Shown: positions 1 through 15,692, counted from the stretch's first letter. The stretch: DNA of 64,000 bases from Streptomyces goshikiensis (GCF_014650555.1 NZ_BMVE01000002.1:1-64000), one strand, 5' to 3'. A program made the numbers and translations. The notes: a model not told the origin generated them from the letters alone.

Positions 1-54
1 AGCGCCGATGGTACTGCAGGGGGGACCCTGTGGGAGAGTAGGACGCCGCCGAAC
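1..54 (+). rRNA. rrf: 5S ribosomal RNA, 3' end (partial)
   Basis: The first bases match the 3' half of actinobacterial 5S rRNA: GATGGTACTGCAGGGGGGAC followed by CCTGTGGGAGAGTAGG and the closing CGCCGCCGAAC. The 5' part lies outside the window, so this is the end of an rRNA operon (by gene order probably rrnE). The exact 3' terminus near base 54 is inferred from pairing with the missing 5' end. Confidence 0.9.
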
Positions 55-59
55 AACCC

Positions 60-135
60 GCCCTTTTAGCTCAGTCGGTAGAGCGTCTCCATGGTAAGGA
101 GAAGGTCAACGGTTCGATTCCGTTAAAGGGCTCCA
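60..135 (+). tRNA. tRNA-Thr (anticodon GGT)
   Basis: A full cloverleaf can be drawn. The acceptor arm pairs GCCCTTT (60-66) with AAAGGGC (125-131), the discriminator is T132, and CCA is encoded at 133-135. The anticodon stem TCTCC/GGAGA encloses loop ATGGTAA, which gives anticodon GGT (Thr, reads ACC/ACT). The T arm is AACGG-TTCGATT-CCGTT. It starts about 5 bases after the 5S gene and is followed at once by a terminator, so it is probably the last gene of the rRNA transcript. Confidence 0.95.
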
Positions 136-142
136 ACAAAGA

Positions 143-172
143 AGGCCCCCGCCATCAGGCGGGGGCCTTTTT
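143..172 (+). terminator. Rho-independent terminator of the rRNA-tRNA operon
   Basis: Stem AGGCCCCCGCC / GGCGGGGGCCT with loop ATCA is followed by TTTTT. It is a classical intrinsic terminator with a U tract, eight bases after the tRNA CCA end. It may also serve the convergent gene ending at 179. Confidence 0.9.
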
Positions 173-178
173 GCGTTT

Positions 179-691
179 CTAGAAGTAACCGGTCTCGCCG
201 TCGAGGAGTTCGCGGATCGTGTCGAGGTGGCCGGCGTGCCGGGCGGTCTCTTCCAGCATGTGGAGCAGGATCCAGCGAAGCGAGGCCGCCCCGGACTTGA
301 AGTCGGGGTTGAGGCCGGTCCGGTCCAGGTCGTGGGCGGCGCTGACCTCGTTGGAGATCGCGCACTGGGCGCCGTACTCCTCCAGGAGCCGGGCGAGGGG
401 GACGCCGTCGACCTTGAAGTCGCGGTCCTCCTCGTCGCCGAACTGGGGGTTCTCCAGGGCTCCCCGGTTCAGGAAGAGGACCTGGAACCAGCAGTGTTCC
501 GTCCAGCGCATATGGGAGACGAGCCCGGCGACGGTCATCAGAGGGGAGTCGGGGAGGACGGCCCGGTGGGCGTCCTCTTCGGAGATCCCCTCGCATTTCC
601 ACTGGATGATCGACCGCTGGAGGTCGAGCCAGCCGATGAGCTGAGTACGTTCGTCCGCCGTGAAGTCCGGGCGGTTGCGGGGTATGGGCAT
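179..691 (-). CDS. DinB/DUF664 superfamily protein
   Basis: This 170-residue protein is built of helices typical of the DinB-like four-helix bundle of Gram-positive bacteria, whose members include mycothiol- and bacillithiol-dependent transferases. The visible pattern is an early LIGWLDLQR helix, histidines in SHMRWTEHCW and a late HMLEETARHAGHLDTIRE helix. The spaced histidines are the usual divalent-metal ligands. It starts with ATG at 691 and its stop lies just beyond the tRNA terminator. No operon partner is evident, because the next gene on the same strand (osaC) ends at 743, 51 bases upstream, so read-through is possible. The family assignment is confident. The substrate is unknown. Confidence 0.85.
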   Translation of the reverse strand: MPIPRNRPDFTADERTQLIGWLDLQRSIIQWKCEGISEEDAHRAVLPDSPLMTVAGLVSHMRWTEHCWFQVLFLNRGALENPQFGDEEDRDFKVDGVPLARLLEEYGAQCAISNEVSAAHDLDRTGLNPDFKSGAASLRWILLHMLEETARHAGHLDTIRELLDGETGYF

Positions 692-742
692 GAACGCCGA
701 GGTTAGTTCGGGGACGTGCCCCGCCGCACCGGGTTTTCGGGG

Positions 743-3262
743 TCAGTCGCCCTCTCGCTGCTGCGGGACGCGCAGGGCGAGGATGGCCATGTCGTCCGAG
801 GCCGGTTCGGCCGCGAAGCGTTCCACGGCGCGCAGGACGCGGGCGGCGACGGCGCCCGCGGTGAGGCCGGTGCAGGTGGTGAGGACCTCGGCGAGGCCGT
901 CGTCGCCGAGCATGCGGGTGCCCTCGCGGCGTTCCGTCACCCCGTCGGTGACGCAGAGGAGGACATCGCCCGCGTCCAGGGTCACGGTCTGCTCGTAGAG
1001 GTCGAGGTCCTCGATCACACCCAGCAGGGGCTGCGGGTCCGCCGCGGGGACCACCTCGCCGTTCGGGCGCAGGCGCAGCGGGAGCGGGTGGCCGGCGCAG
1101 ACGACCTTCATCAGGGCGCTGCCGTCCGGCTGGGGGTGGAGTTCCCCGTACAGGAGAGTGAGGAAGCGGCTGCGGGCGCCCTCGTCGAGGATGGCCGCGT
1201 TCAGGCGCTCCAGGACCGCGGGGCCGCCCAGGCCCTCGCGGGCCAGGAGGCGCAGGGCGTGGCGGGCGAGGCCGGTGACGGCGGCCGCCTCGGGGCCCGT
1301 ACCGCAGACGTCGCCGATGGCGAAGCCGTATGCGCCGTCGCGGATCGGGAAGACGTCGTAGAAGTCACCGCCGACCTCGTTGCCCTCGCCGGCCGCGCGG
1401 TAGATGACCTCGACCTCCATGCCGGGGATGGCGGGGGAGCCGGGCGGGAGGAGGCTGCGCTGGAGGGAGCGGCTGATGGCGGTGCGCTCGGAGTAGAGGC
1501 GGGCGTTGTCCAGGGCGAGGGCGGCCCGGCGGGAGAGGTCCTCGGCGAGTTCGAGGATCTCCTGGCGGAAGTGCTCCTCGGAGGGCTTGCCGAGGGTGAG
1601 GAGGCCGATGACGCGGTTGCGGGCCAGCAGGGGCAGGATCACGGTCTCGCCGCCGACGGCGAGGGCGGTCTCGTGCCAGGGGCGGGCGCCGGCCTCGCGG
1701 ACCGGCTCCGGCGGGCTGACCCGGGAGAGGAGCTCCTTGAGGCCGTCGATGCGCTCCTCGTCCTCGTGCAGCACGTAGGAGAGGAAGGGGTCGGAGGACT
1801 GGTCGGCGATCGTGTAGACGGCGCACCAGGTCGCGAGGGTGGGGACGGTCATCTGGGCCATGAGGGCCAGGGTCTGGTCCCGGTCGAGGGTTCCGGCGAG
1901 CAGGTCGGAGGCCTCGACGAGGAAGGAGAGGGAGCCGCGGCGCAGTCGTTCCAGCTCGCCGAGGCGGGCGGATTCGACGGCGAGGGCGATGCGGTCGGCG
2001 GCGAACTGGAGGCGCAGGGCCTCCTCGTTGGAGTAGCGGCCGGGGACTTCGGCGGCGACGCCGAGCGAGCCGGTGAGGCGGCCCTCGACCTTGAGGGGGA
2101 CGGTGACGACGGAGCGCATGCCGGTGGACTCCAGGAGCGGTACGGCTCCGGGGACGGCGGCGAGGTCGTCGTGGACGGCGGGCATCCGGGCGGAGCCGTA
2201 GCGGTTCGTGCCGGCCTCGACGGGGACGCGGGCGAAGCGCTGGCGGGTGGAGGGCAGGCCGGTGGTGGCGCGCACCTCCAGCTCCGTCTCGTCGTCGGTG
2301 GCCAGCAGGAGGAAGGCGGCGTCGGCTTCGAGCATGTCGCGGGCCCGCTCGACGGTGCGCTGGAGCAGTCCGTCGAGGTCGTCGGGGGCGGGGGAGCCGA
2401 TGAACACCTCGAAGGGGTCCGCGGGGCGGGGCTCGCTGAGCTGGTCGGAGACGGGCACGCGTACGGGGGTCTGGAGGAGGGCGCGCTCGTCGTCGTGGAC
2501 GAGGAGGCAGACGATCGACGGTTCGCCGTGGGCGTCGCGGACCCTCAGGTGGGAGGCGTAGACGGGGATGACGCGGCCGTCGGCGCCGCGGATGCCGTAA
2601 CTGCCCTCCCAGCGGGACAGGCGCAGGGCCTCGGCGATCCCGGTGCCGGTGCCGGGGGTCTGCGGCCAGGCGGCGAGTTCGGCGAGGGGCCGGCCGACGA
2701 CCTTCTCGGCGGCGTAGCCGAAGACGTGCTCGGCGTCCTCGTTCCAGGCGGAGACGCAGTCGCCGGCGTCGACCTGGAGGACGGCGACGCGGACGCGGCT
2801 GTCGGCCAGGGGGAGGAGCCGGTCCGGGACGACGGGACCGGCGGACCGGGTACCGACCGGTCGGTCGGGCAGGTCGATGCGGAACCAGACGTGTTTGTGC
2901 GTGGCCGTGTACTCGACGCCCCAGCGGGTCGCGAGGGCCGCGCAGAGCATCAGGCCCCGGCCGCTCTCCCGGTCGGGGTCGGCGTACGGGCGCTCGCCGG
3001 GGTGCCGCAGCGGGAGTTCGCGCTCGGGGTACCGGTCGGCGACCTCGACGCGGACGCCGTCCTCGGCGCGCAGACACAGCACCTCGGCCCGGGTTCCGGC
3101 GTGGACCACGGCGTTGGTGACCAGCTCGCTCGTGAGGACCACCGCGTCGTCGACGATGTCGGCGAAGCCCCATCCCTGGAGGGTGTCGCGGACGAACGCG
3201 CGCGCGGCGGCGACCGACCGCCCGAGAGGGTCGAAACTGGCAGCCGCCCGAGCCGTGATCAC
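743..3262 (-). CDS. osaC: OsaC-like multidomain regulator: anti-sigma kinase, PAS, GAF, PP2C phosphatase
   Basis: The 839-residue protein has a GHKL/RsbW-type ATPase at about 20-130 (N box [12 protein letters not shown] box ESGRGLML), a PAS domain at about 155-270 ([16 protein letters not shown]), two GAF-like domains at about 300-590, and a SpoIIE/PP2C phosphatase at about 620-835 ([17 protein letters not shown]). This matches OsaC of S. coelicolor, reported to bind sigma-B and return the cell to normal after osmotic stress. The start is the GTG at 3262, preceded by a strong AAGGAG four bases upstream. It is divergent from osaA across 260 bases, the arrangement of the known osa locus. The ortholog name rests on architecture and neighbours. 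Confidence 0.9.
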   Translation of the reverse strand: MITARAAASFDPLGRSVAAARAFVRDTLQGWGFADIVDDAVVLTSELVTNAVVHAGTRAEVLCLRAEDGVRVEVADRYPERELPLRHPGERPYADPDRESGRGLMLCAALATRWGVEYTATHKHVWFRIDLPDRPVGTRSAGPVVPDRLLPLADSRVRVAVLQVDAGDCVSAWNEDAEHVFGYAAEKVVGRPLAELAAWPQTPGTGTGIAEALRLSRWEGSYGIRGADGRVIPVYASHLRVRDAHGEPSIVCLLVHDDERALLQTPVRVPVSDQLSEPRPADPFEVFIGSPAPDDLDGLLQRTVERARDMLEADAAFLLLATDDETELEVRATTGLPSTRQRFARVPVEAGTNRYGSARMPAVHDDLAAVPGAVPLLESTGMRSVVTVPLKVEGRLTGSLGVAAEVPGRYSNEEALRLQFAADRIALAVESARLGELERLRRGSLSFLVEASDLLAGTLDRDQTLALMAQMTVPTLATWCAVYTIADQSSDPFLSYVLHEDEERIDGLKELLSRVSPPEPVREAGARPWHETALAVGGETVILPLLARNRVIGLLTLGKPSEEHFRQEILELAEDLSRRAALALDNARLYSERTAISRSLQRSLLPPGSPAIPGMEVEVIYRAAGEGNEVGGDFYDVFPIRDGAYGFAIGDVCGTGPEAAAVTGLARHALRLLAREGLGGPAVLERLNAAILDEGARSRFLTLLYGELHPQPDGSALMKVVCAGHPLPLRLRPNGEVVPAADPQPLLGVIEDLDLYEQTVTLDAGDVLLCVTDGVTERREGTRMLGDDGLAEVLTTCTGLTAGAVAARVLRAVERFAAEPASDDMAILALRVPQQREGD

Positions 3263-3522
3263 AAATCTCCTTCGATGCGGTTGGACATCGGATGCCAGGT
3301 TACTTACCTTCGCGGTCGGCGTGGTGCGGTCGTCGGGGATTCCACCCGAGGGGCACGACGGGTATGCGATGGTGCCGAAGTGTTATGGCCGGGTTCGGCC
3401 AGGATGAAACACTGGGCAGGCTTGCAGTGCCGGGCCGTGGAGTGTCGGGCCTTGGAGTGGTGTCCGGTCCTCGTGGCCGGAAGTCCGGTGGAACAACGGT
3501 CGACCCTTTCGGGAGGGACACG
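3263..3522. promoter_or_regulatory. Divergent osaC-osaA promoter region
   Basis: This 260-base gap separates osaC (left) from osaA (right). It holds the GAAGGAGATTT ribosome site of osaC and the GGGAGGGA site of osaA (3511-3518). A GGGTAT hexamer at 3360-3365 resembles the -10 of sigma-B-type promoters, but I see no matching -35 at the expected 14-16 bases, so the assignment is weak. Confidence 0.5.
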
Positions 3523-9057
<5,535 letters not shown>

Positions 9058-9331
9058 TCATCGGGCGTCGGCGTGGGTGTCATTCGCTGACGCAGTGTGG
9101 CGGGGGCGGTGTGGGAGTGCTGGATTCGGGGAACCTTCTGCACCCCCACACCGTTTCCGTTTCGTGCACAGTGACATCCTGGTGACAGGGTGTGGCGATC
9201 TCGGGACTGGGGCTACGATGACCGGCACAAGGACGGACGGCGCAAGGATGCCGTCCTCTGGGGCGGGGCCCGGCGTACAGGCCGGAGCCAGGAGCCGGGG
9301 AGGCCCCATGCCGGGGCGAGGAGGACAGGGC

Positions 9332-10015
9332 ATGGTGCAGAAGGCCAAGATCCTCCTGGTCGACGACCGGCCGGAGAATCTGCTGGCGCTGGAGGCCATC
9401 CTCTCCGCGCTCGATCAGACACTGGTCCGGGCGTCGTCAGGGGAGGAAGCGCTCAAGGCGCTGCTGACGGACGATTTCGCGGTCATCCTGCTGGATGTGC
9501 AGATGCCGGGAATGGACGGGTTCGAGACCGCCGCGCACATCAAGCGGCGGGAGCGGACCCGGGACATCCCGATCATCTTCCTCACCGCGATCAACCACGG
9601 TCCCCACCACACCTTCCGCGGTTACGCGGCGGGCGCGGTGGACTACATCTCCAAGCCCTTCGATCCGTGGGTGCTGCGGGCGAAGGTCTCGGTGTTCGTC
9701 GAGCTGTACACGAAGAACTGCCAACTGCGCGAGCAGGCCGCGCTGCTGCGGCTGCAACTGGAGGGCGGCGGTTCCAGCGGTGTCGAGGGCAGCAAGGAGA
9801 CGGCCGGGCTACTGGCCGAGCTCTCCGCGCGGCTCGCGGCGGTCGAGGAGCAGGCCGAGGCGCTGACCAAGCAGCTCGGCGAGGAGTCGGCCGATGCGGC
9901 GGTGGTGGCGACCGCCGCCCATCTGGAGCGCAAGCTGACCGGACTGCGGCGGGCGCTCGACGCGCTGGAGCCCGGGACCGGCGGGGGCGCTCCGGTCCTG
10001 CCTGCGCAGGGCTGA
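9332..10015 (+). CDS. osaB: OsaB-like response regulator
   Basis: This 227-residue protein has an N-terminal receiver (ILLVDDRPENLLALE, phospho-acceptor Asp55 in ILLDVQMPGMDG, Thr in IFLTA, Lys in SKPFDP) and a C-terminal region of about 100 residues rich in Leu, Glu and Ala that looks coiled-coil. No DNA-binding output domain is recognisable. The ATG at 9332 is chosen for GAGGAGGA (9319-9326) upstream; the frame stays open further upstream. OsaB of S. coelicolor is needed for aerial growth under osmotic stress, and OsaA is the expected phosphodonor. Confidence 0.9.
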   Translation: MVQKAKILLVDDRPENLLALEAILSALDQTLVRASSGEEALKALLTDDFAVILLDVQMPGMDGFETAAHIKRRERTRDIPIIFLTAINHGPHHTFRGYAAGAVDYISKPFDPWVLRAKVSVFVELYTKNCQLREQAALLRLQLEGGGSSGVEGSKETAGLLAELSARLAAVEEQAEALTKQLGEESADAAVVATAAHLERKLTGLRRALDALEPGTGGGAPVLPAQG

Positions 10016-10126
10016 GCGTCCCGCCCGTCTGGCGGTCCGTCAAAGAGGCCGCCAGTACGGCGACACGAACGGGTGAAGGGGTGGGCACGCGTGTCCACCG
10101 GCGTGGACACCGGTAATCTCGGGCCC

Positions 10127-12970
10127 ATGGCCTCAAGTACGTCCGGCAAGGGTTCCCAGAGCACCGCGGGTACCGCGAAGGGCCGCACCGGCCGTACGAC
10201 GGCGCCGGCGAAGAAGGCGGCTCCGGCGCGCAAGCCCCCCGCGAAGAAGGCGGCGGCCGCCAGGCGCGCCCCGGTCAAGAAGGTCGCGGCCAAGCCCGCG
10301 CCGTCCCCGACCGGGGGAGTCGTACGGCTGGTGCGGGCCTGCTGGCTCGGGCTCGCGCACGCGGTCGGAGCGGTGTTCCGCGGGATCGGCAACGGTGCCA
10401 GGAACCTGGACCCCGCCCACCGCAAGGACGGCGTCGCGCTGCTGCTGCTCGCGCTCGCGCTGATCGTCGCCGCCGGAACCTGGTCGAACCTGAACGGGCC
10501 CGTGGGCGATCTGGTCACGATGCTGATCACCGGCGCCTTCGGGCGGCTGGACCTGCTCGTCCCGATCCTGCTCGGCGTCATGGCGGTCCGTTTCATCCGC
10601 CACCCCGAGCAGACCGACGCCAACGGGCGCATCGGCATCGGCCTGTCCGCGCTCGCCATCGGCGTCCTCGGTCTCGTCCACATCGCCTGCGGGGCGCCCG
10701 GCCGGGACGAGGGCACCACCGCCATGCAGAACGCGGGCGGGCTCATCGGCTGGGGCGCCTCGAAGCCGCTGATCTTCACGATGGGCGCGCCGCTGGCCGT
10801 GCCGATGCTGGTGCTGCTCACGGTCTTCGGGCTGCTGGTGGTCACCGCCACCCCGGTCAACGCCATTCCGCAGCGGCTGCGGGGGCTCGGCATCCGGCTG
10901 GGTGTGATCGCGCCGAACGAGTACGACGCCTACGACGCGGACGACGAGGAGGGCGCGGCGGCCGAGGGCGGTCCGGGGCGCCGGGTCCGGCCGGGCCGCC
11001 ACGACCCCGAGCAGTGGCGGGCCCGCTCCGGGGCCGCCGGGGGCGCGGCCGGGGATCCGGCCGATCCCGTCGACGCCGCCGAGCAGGAGGCGCTCGCCCG
11101 GCGCCGGCGCCCCCGGCGCGGCGCCGGCAGCCCCGCGCTGGGCCGGGAGATGGACGCGGTCGACGTGGCCGCCGCGGCCGCCGCCGCGCTGGACGGGGCG
11201 GTGTACGGCGGAATGCCGCCCTCCGCGCTGGTCGCCGACCTCACCCAGGGGATCTCCGCCGCCGAGCACGAGGGTGCGGAGCCGACCACTGTGGTGCCGC
11301 CCGCGCGCGAGGCCCCGGCCCCGGCGGCCGCTGCTGCTGCCGCCGCGGAGGCCTCCCCGGCCGCCGAGGCCGCGGCGCCGCCGCACGACAGCACCGCCGC
11401 GGCCTCCGGGACGCTGGCCGTGCCGGACCTGACCAAGGCCCCGCAGCGCAGCGAGTCCCTGCCGCCGCGCGCCGAGCAGCTCCAGCTGCGCGGGGACATC
11501 ACGTACTCCCTGCCCTCGCTGGACCTGCTGGAGCGCGGCGGCCCCGGCAAGACCCGCAGCGCCGCCAACGACGCGGTGGTGAGCTCGCTGACCAACGTGT
11601 TCACCGAGTTCAAGGTCGACGCGCAGGTCACCGGCTTCACCCGGGGCCCGACGGTCACCCGTTACGAGGTCACCCTCGGTGCTGCGGTGAAGGTCGAGCG
11701 GATCACGGCGCTCGCGAAGAACATCGCCTACGCCGTGGCCTCCCCGGACGTCCGGATCATCAGCCCCATCCCGGGCAAGTCGGCGGTCGGCATCGAGATC
11801 CCGAACACCGACCGCGAGATGGTCAACCTGGGGGACGTGCTGCGCCTCGCCGACGCCGCCGAGGACGACCACCCGATGCTGGTCGCGCTCGGCAAGGACG
11901 TCGAGGGCGGCTACGTGATGGCCAACCTCGCGAAGATGCCGCACGTGCTCGTCGCCGGCGCCACCGGCTCCGGCAAGTCCTCCTGCATCAACTGCCTGAT
12001 CACCTCGGTGATGGTGCGGGCCACCCCGGAGGACGTCCGGATGGTGCTGGTGGACCCCAAGCGCGTCGAGCTGACCGCGTACGAGGGCATCCCGCACCTG
12101 ATCACCCCGATCATCACCAACCCCAAGCGGGCCGCCGAGGCGCTCCAGTGGGTCGTGCGCGAGATGGACCTGCGCTACGACGACCTGGCGGCCTTCGGCT
12201 ACCGGCACATCGACGACTTCAACCAGGCGATCCGGGACGGCAAGATCAAACTGCCGCCGGGCAGCGAGCGGGAGCTGAGCCCGTACCCGTACCTGCTGGT
12301 GATCGTCGACGAGCTCGCCGACCTGATGATGGTGGCCCCGCGCGACGTCGAGGACTCGATCGTCCGGATCACCCAGCTGGCCCGGGCGGCCGGCATCCAC
12401 CTGGTGCTCGCCACCCAGCGGCCCTCGGTGGACGTGGTGACCGGACTGATCAAGGCGAACGTGCCCTCGCGGCTCGCGTTCGCGACCTCCTCGCTCGCCG
12501 ACAGCCGGGTCATCCTCGACCAGCCCGGCGCCGAGAAGCTCATCGGCAAGGGCGACGGCCTGTTCCTGCCGATGGGGGCGAACAAGCCGGTCCGCCTCCA
12601 GGGCGCCTTCGTCACCGAGGACGAGATCGCCGGGATCGTCCAGCACTGCAAGGACCAGATGGCGCCCGTCTTCCGGGACGACGTCACCGTCGGGCAGAAG
12701 CAGAAGAAGGAGATCGACGAGGAGATCGGCGACGACCTGGACCTGCTGTGCCAGGCGGCGGAGCTGGTGGTCACCACCCAGTTCGGCTCCACCTCGATGC
12801 TCCAGCGCAAGCTGCGCGTCGGCTTCGCCAAGGCCGGCCGGCTGATGGACCTGATGGAGTCGCGCGCCATCGTCGGCCCGAGCGAGGGTTCGAAAGCGCG
12901 TGACGTACTGGTGAAACCGGACGAGCTGGACGGGGTGCTCGCGGTCATCCGGGGAGAGACCCAACCGTAA
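10127..12970 (+). CDS. ftsK: FtsK/SpoIIIE DNA translocase
   Basis: The 947-residue protein pumps chromosomal DNA through the sporulation septum. It has a Lys/Ala-rich N-terminus (AKKAAPARKPPAKK), about four membrane helices (roughly residues 100-260, for example ALLLLALALIVAAG), an Ala/Pro-rich linker, and the RecA-like motor with Walker A GATGSGKSS near residue 610, the Walker B segment LLVIVDELADLMM and TQRPSVDVVTG. It ends in a winged-helix gamma domain (LVVTTQFGSTSMLQRKLRVG). The start is the ATG at 10127. A TAATCT box at 10114-10119 ends 7 bases before it, so the mRNA may be leaderless. It is the first gene of the run that continues with the HTH protein and rimO. Confidence 0.95.
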   Translation: MASSTSGKGSQSTAGTAKGRTGRTTAPAKKAAPARKPPAKKAAAARRAPVKKVAAKPAPSPTGGVVRLVRACWLGLAHAVGAVFRGIGNGARNLDPAHRKDGVALLLLALALIVAAGTWSNLNGPVGDLVTMLITGAFGRLDLLVPILLGVMAVRFIRHPEQTDANGRIGIGLSALAIGVLGLVHIACGAPGRDEGTTAMQNAGGLIGWGASKPLIFTMGAPLAVPMLVLLTVFGLLVVTATPVNAIPQRLRGLGIRLGVIAPNEYDAYDADDEEGAAAEGGPGRRVRPGRHDPEQWRARSGAAGGAAGDPADPVDAAEQEALARRRRPRRGAGSPALGREMDAVDVAAAAAAALDGAVYGGMPPSALVADLTQGISAAEHEGAEPTTVVPPAREAPAPAAAAAAAAEASPAAEAAAPPHDSTAAASGTLAVPDLTKAPQRSESLPPRAEQLQLRGDITYSLPSLDLLERGGPGKTRSAANDAVVSSLTNVFTEFKVDAQVTGFTRGPTVTRYEVTLGAAVKVERITALAKNIAYAVASPDVRIISPIPGKSAVGIEIPNTDREMVNLGDVLRLADAAEDDHPMLVALGKDVEGGYVMANLAKMPHVLVAGATGSGKSSCINCLITSVMVRATPEDVRMVLVDPKRVELTAYEGIPHLITPIITNPKRAAEALQWVVREMDLRYDDLAAFGYRHIDDFNQAIRDGKIKLPPGSERELSPYPYLLVIVDELADLMMVAPRDVEDSIVRITQLARAAGIHLVLATQRPSVDVVTGLIKANVPSRLAFATSSLADSRVILDQPGAEKLIGKGDGLFLPMGANKPVRLQGAFVTEDEIAGIVQHCKDQMAPVFRDDVTVGQKQKKEIDEEIGDDLDLLCQAAELVVTTQFGSTSMLQRKLRVGFAKAGRLMDLMESRAIVGPSEGSKARDVLVKPDELDGVLAVIRGETQP

Positions 12971-12972
12971 TT

Positions 12973-13005
12973 CGCGGGCGGGCAACCGTTTCCCTTGGGC
13001 CCGCG
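12973..13005 (+). terminator. Possible weak terminator after ftsK
   Basis: Arms CGCGGGC and GCCCGCG are separated by 19 bases immediately after the ftsK stop. There is no T tract. Support is limited to the perfect 7-base arms and the position. Confidence 0.4.
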
Positions 13006-13187
13006 TCAAGTTGAGGAAGGTGGCGCCGCCGTGCGCGGTGCCGGGCCGCCGCAGCTCCCGGACTTCCCCCGCTGTTCGGATCACCATTCGAATGGCGTAG
13101 GAAGTCCACCCTCCGGTTGCTCCACCCTTTCGTCACCCCCCTAGACTGGACTTCCAGCAGGTGGCTACACGCTCGAAAGGCGCCGTC

Positions 13188-14078
13188 GTGTCCATCGGCA
13201 ATGCCAACTCCCCCGAAGAAGAGCGGCCTTCGACCGACGACCGGTCCGAGGACCGCACCGTCGAACCTTCCGTCGAAGGCCCGTCCATCGGGACGGCCCT
13301 CAAGAAGGCCCGCATCGCCGCCGGGCTCACCGTCGACGAGGTCAGTTCCACCACCCGCGTGCGCATCCCGATCGTGCACGCGATCGAAGAGGACGACTTC
13401 ACGCGGTGCGGCGGCGACGTCTACGCCCGCGGCCACATCCGCACCCTCGCCCGCGCCGTCCACCTCGATCCGGCCCCCCTGATCGACAGCTACGACGCGG
13501 CCCACGGCGGCCGGCCGGCGCCCACGCCCGCCGCACCGATGTTCGAAGCCGAGCGGATCCGGCCCGAACGGCAGCGGCCCAACTGGACCGCGGCCATGGT
13601 CGCCGCCATCGTCGCCGTGATCGGCTTCGTCGGCTTCACCGCCTTCAACGGCGGCGACACCGGCAAGCGGCCGGTGGCGGAAGGTTCCGCCTCTCCCAAG
13701 CCGGCGCCCAAGCAGACCGCGGGCAAGCCCGCCGCGCAGCCCCAGGTCCCGCAGGCGCCCAAGCCGGAGCCCTCGGACAGCGCCATCGCGGCCGCGCCCA
13801 AGGACCTCGTCACGGTCGTCCTGACGGCCCACGACGGCGAGAGCTGGATCTCCGCGAAGGACCACAGCGGCCGACTGCTGTTCGACGGCACCCTCCAGGT
13901 GGGTGAGTCGAAGACCTTCACCGACAAGGAGTCCATCGACCTCGTCCTCGGTGACGCGGGCGCCGTCAACCTGTTCGTGAACGGCAAGGAGATCAAGGAC
14001 GATTTCCGGCCGGGCCAGGTGGAACGCCTCACATACACCAAGGACGATCCGCGGCAGGGACAGGCCCAGGCGGGCTGA
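13188..14078 (+). CDS. RodZ-like membrane-anchored HTH protein (HTH_25 and DUF4115)
   Basis: This 296-residue protein has a Cro-like HTH of the RodZ type at about 30-100 (IGTALKKARIAAGLTVDEV, EEDDFTRCGGDVYARGHIRT), one membrane helix near residues 135-155 (MVAAIVAVIGFVGFTAF), a Pro/Lys-rich spacer and a C-terminal beta-rich DUF4115 domain (SWISAKDHSGRLLFDGTL). Relatives link cytoskeletal or division functions to the envelope, so a role near FtsK fits but is inferred. The GTG at 13188 is preferred because CGAAAGG lies 8-9 bases upstream; an in-frame GTG at 13161 lacks a ribosome site. A TAGACT box at 13142-13147 could serve as -10. Confidence 0.85.
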   Translation: MSIGNANSPEEERPSTDDRSEDRTVEPSVEGPSIGTALKKARIAAGLTVDEVSSTTRVRIPIVHAIEEDDFTRCGGDVYARGHIRTLARAVHLDPAPLIDSYDAAHGGRPAPTPAAPMFEAERIRPERQRPNWTAAMVAAIVAVIGFVGFTAFNGGDTGKRPVAEGSASPKPAPKQTAGKPAAQPQVPQAPKPEPSDSAIAAAPKDLVTVVLTAHDGESWISAKDHSGRLLFDGTLQVGESKTFTDKESIDLVLGDAGAVNLFVNGKEIKDDFRPGQVERLTYTKDDPRQGQAQAG

Positions 14079-14113
14079 CGACGCCCCGGCCAAGGGCTGA
14101 ACGGGAAATTCCG

Positions 14114-14147
14114 GATCTCCGGGGTGCGGCGCCGCACCCCGGAGATC
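14114..14147. terminator. 34-bp perfect palindrome between the HTH gene and rimO
   Basis: GATCTCCGGGGTGCGGC is followed directly by its exact complement GCCGCACCCCGGAGATC, a 17-base arm on each side, then TTGCTG. It lies 36 bases after the HTH gene stop and 45 bases before the rimO promoter box, so it most likely ends transcription of the ftsK-HTH unit. Confidence 0.8.
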
Positions 14148-14204
14148 TTGCTGTGGGGGGACGTGCGGCGGGGGCCCGCGCCGGGACGAAGTAGTCTTGA
14201 GTCC

Positions 14205-15692
14205 ATGCCCGAACGCCGTACCGTCGCCCTTGTCACTCTTGGCTGCGCCCGTAACGAGGTGGACTCGGAGGAGCTCGCAGGCCGCTTGGCGGCGGATGGC
14301 TGGGAGCTCGTCGAGGACGCCGCCGACGCGGACGTAGCCGTCGTCAACACCTGTGGCTTCGTCGAAGCCGCCAAGAAGGACTCCGTAGACGCCCTCCTGG
14401 AAGCCAACGATCTCAAGGATCACGGCAAGACCCAGGCCGTGGTGGCCGTCGGCTGTATGGCCGAGCGCTACGGCAAGGAACTCGCCGAAGCGCTCCCCGA
14501 GGCCGACGGCGTGCTCGGCTTCGACGACTACGCCGACATCTCCGACCGCCTGCAGACCATCCTCAACGGCGGCATCCACGCCTCCCACACCCCGCGCGAC
14601 CGGCGCAAGCTGCTGCCGATCAGCCCGGCCGCCCGTCAGGACGCCGAGGTGGCCCTGCCCGGCCACGCGCAGGAGCCCGAGGCCGCCCCCGCCGACCTCC
14701 CCGAGGGCCTCGCGCCCGCCTCCGGGCCGCGCGCGCCGCTGCGCCGCCGCCTGGACAAGAGCCCGGTCGCCTCGGTCAAGCTCGCCTCCGGCTGCGACCG
14801 GCGCTGCTCCTTCTGCGCCATCCCGTCCTTCCGCGGCTCGTTCATCTCGCGCCGCCCCAGCGACGTGCTGGGCGAGACGCGCTGGCTTGCCGAGCAGGGC
14901 GTCAAGGAGATCATGCTGGTCTCCGAGAACAACACCTCGTACGGCAAGGACCTCGGCGACATCCGTCTGCTGGAGACCCTGCTGCCCGAGCTGGCCGAGG
15001 TGGACGGCATTGAGCGCGTCCGCGTCAGCTACCTCCAGCCGGCCGAGATGCGGCCCGGCCTGATCGACGTACTCACCTCGACCCCCAAGGTCGTCCCGTA
15101 CTTCGACCTGTCCTTCCAGCACTCCGCGCCCGACGTGCTGCGCGCCATGCGCCGCTTCGGTGACACGGACCGCTTCCTGGAGCTGCTGGACACCATCCGC
15201 GGCAAGGCCCCGCAGGCCGGCGTCCGGTCCAACTTCATCGTCGGCTTCCCCGGCGAGAAGGAGTCGGACTTCAAGGAGCTGGAGCGCTTCCTCACCCACG
15301 CCCGCCTCGACGCCATCGGCGTCTTCGGCTACTCGGACGAGGACGGCACCGAGGCCGTCACCTACGAGGGCAAGCTGGACGAGGACACCATCGCCGAGCG
15401 CCTGGCGCACATGCAGCGCCTCGCCGAGGAGCTCACCTCGCAGCGCGCGGAGGAGCGGATCGGGGAGACTCTGGAGGTCCTCGTCGAGTCGGTGGAATCC
15501 GTGGACGAGGACAGCGAGGGTGCCTACGGGCGCGCCGCCCACCAGGCTCCCGAGACCGACGGCCAGGTCGTCTTCACCGACAGCACGGGCCTGGTCCCCG
15601 GGCGTATCGTCACGGCGAAGGTGGTCGGCACGCTGGGTGTGGACCTGGTGGCCGAGCCCCTGGGCGCGGATCTTGAGGAGGCGGCCGGATGA
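14205..15692 (+). CDS. rimO: Ribosomal protein S12 methylthiotransferase RimO
   Basis: This 495-residue radical-SAM enzyme methylthiolates the conserved aspartate of ribosomal protein S12. It has the N-terminal UPF0004 domain with cluster cysteines ([27 protein letters not shown]), the radical-SAM CxxxCxxC in [14 protein letters not shown], and a C-terminal TRAM domain ([11 protein letters not shown]... [10 protein letters not shown]). [13 protein letters not shown] and IPSFRGSF favour RimO over MiaB, which is a separate gene at 48177. About 35 residues of Ala/Pro-rich insert lie between the first two domains. The ATG at 14205 is 7 bases after TAGTCT (14192-14197), a leaderless arrangement. 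The stop overlaps the pgsA start by four bases. Confidence 0.95.
   Translation: MPERRTVALVTLGCARNEVDSEELAGRLAADGWELVEDAADADVAVVNTCGFVEAAKKDSVDALLEANDLKDHGKTQAVVAVGCMAERYGKELAEALPEADGVLGFDDYADISDRLQTILNGGIHASHTPRDRRKLLPISPAARQDAEVALPGHAQEPEAAPADLPEGLAPASGPRAPLRRRLDKSPVASVKLASGCDRRCSFCAIPSFRGSFISRRPSDVLGETRWLAEQGVKEIMLVSENNTSYGKDLGDIRLLETLLPELAEVDGIERVRVSYLQPAEMRPGLIDVLTSTPKVVPYFDLSFQHSAPDVLRAMRRFGDTDRFLELLDTIRGKAPQAGVRSNFIVGFPGEKESDFKELERFLTHARLDAIGVFGYSDEDGTEAVTYEGKLDEDTIAERLAHMQRLAEELTSQRAEERIGETLEVLVESVESVDEDSEGAYGRAAHQAPETDGQVVFTDSTGLVPGRIVTAKVVGTLGVDLVAEPLGADLEEAAG

Noticed and set aside
60..180. tRNA-Thr as an integration (att) site
   Set aside because: No integrase, no repeat of the tRNA 3' end and no foreign-looking DNA nearby.
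3360..3365. GGGTAT as a sigma-B promoter for osaA
   Set aside because: No GNNT-type -35 lies 14-16 bases upstream, so it is noted only within the control-region entry.
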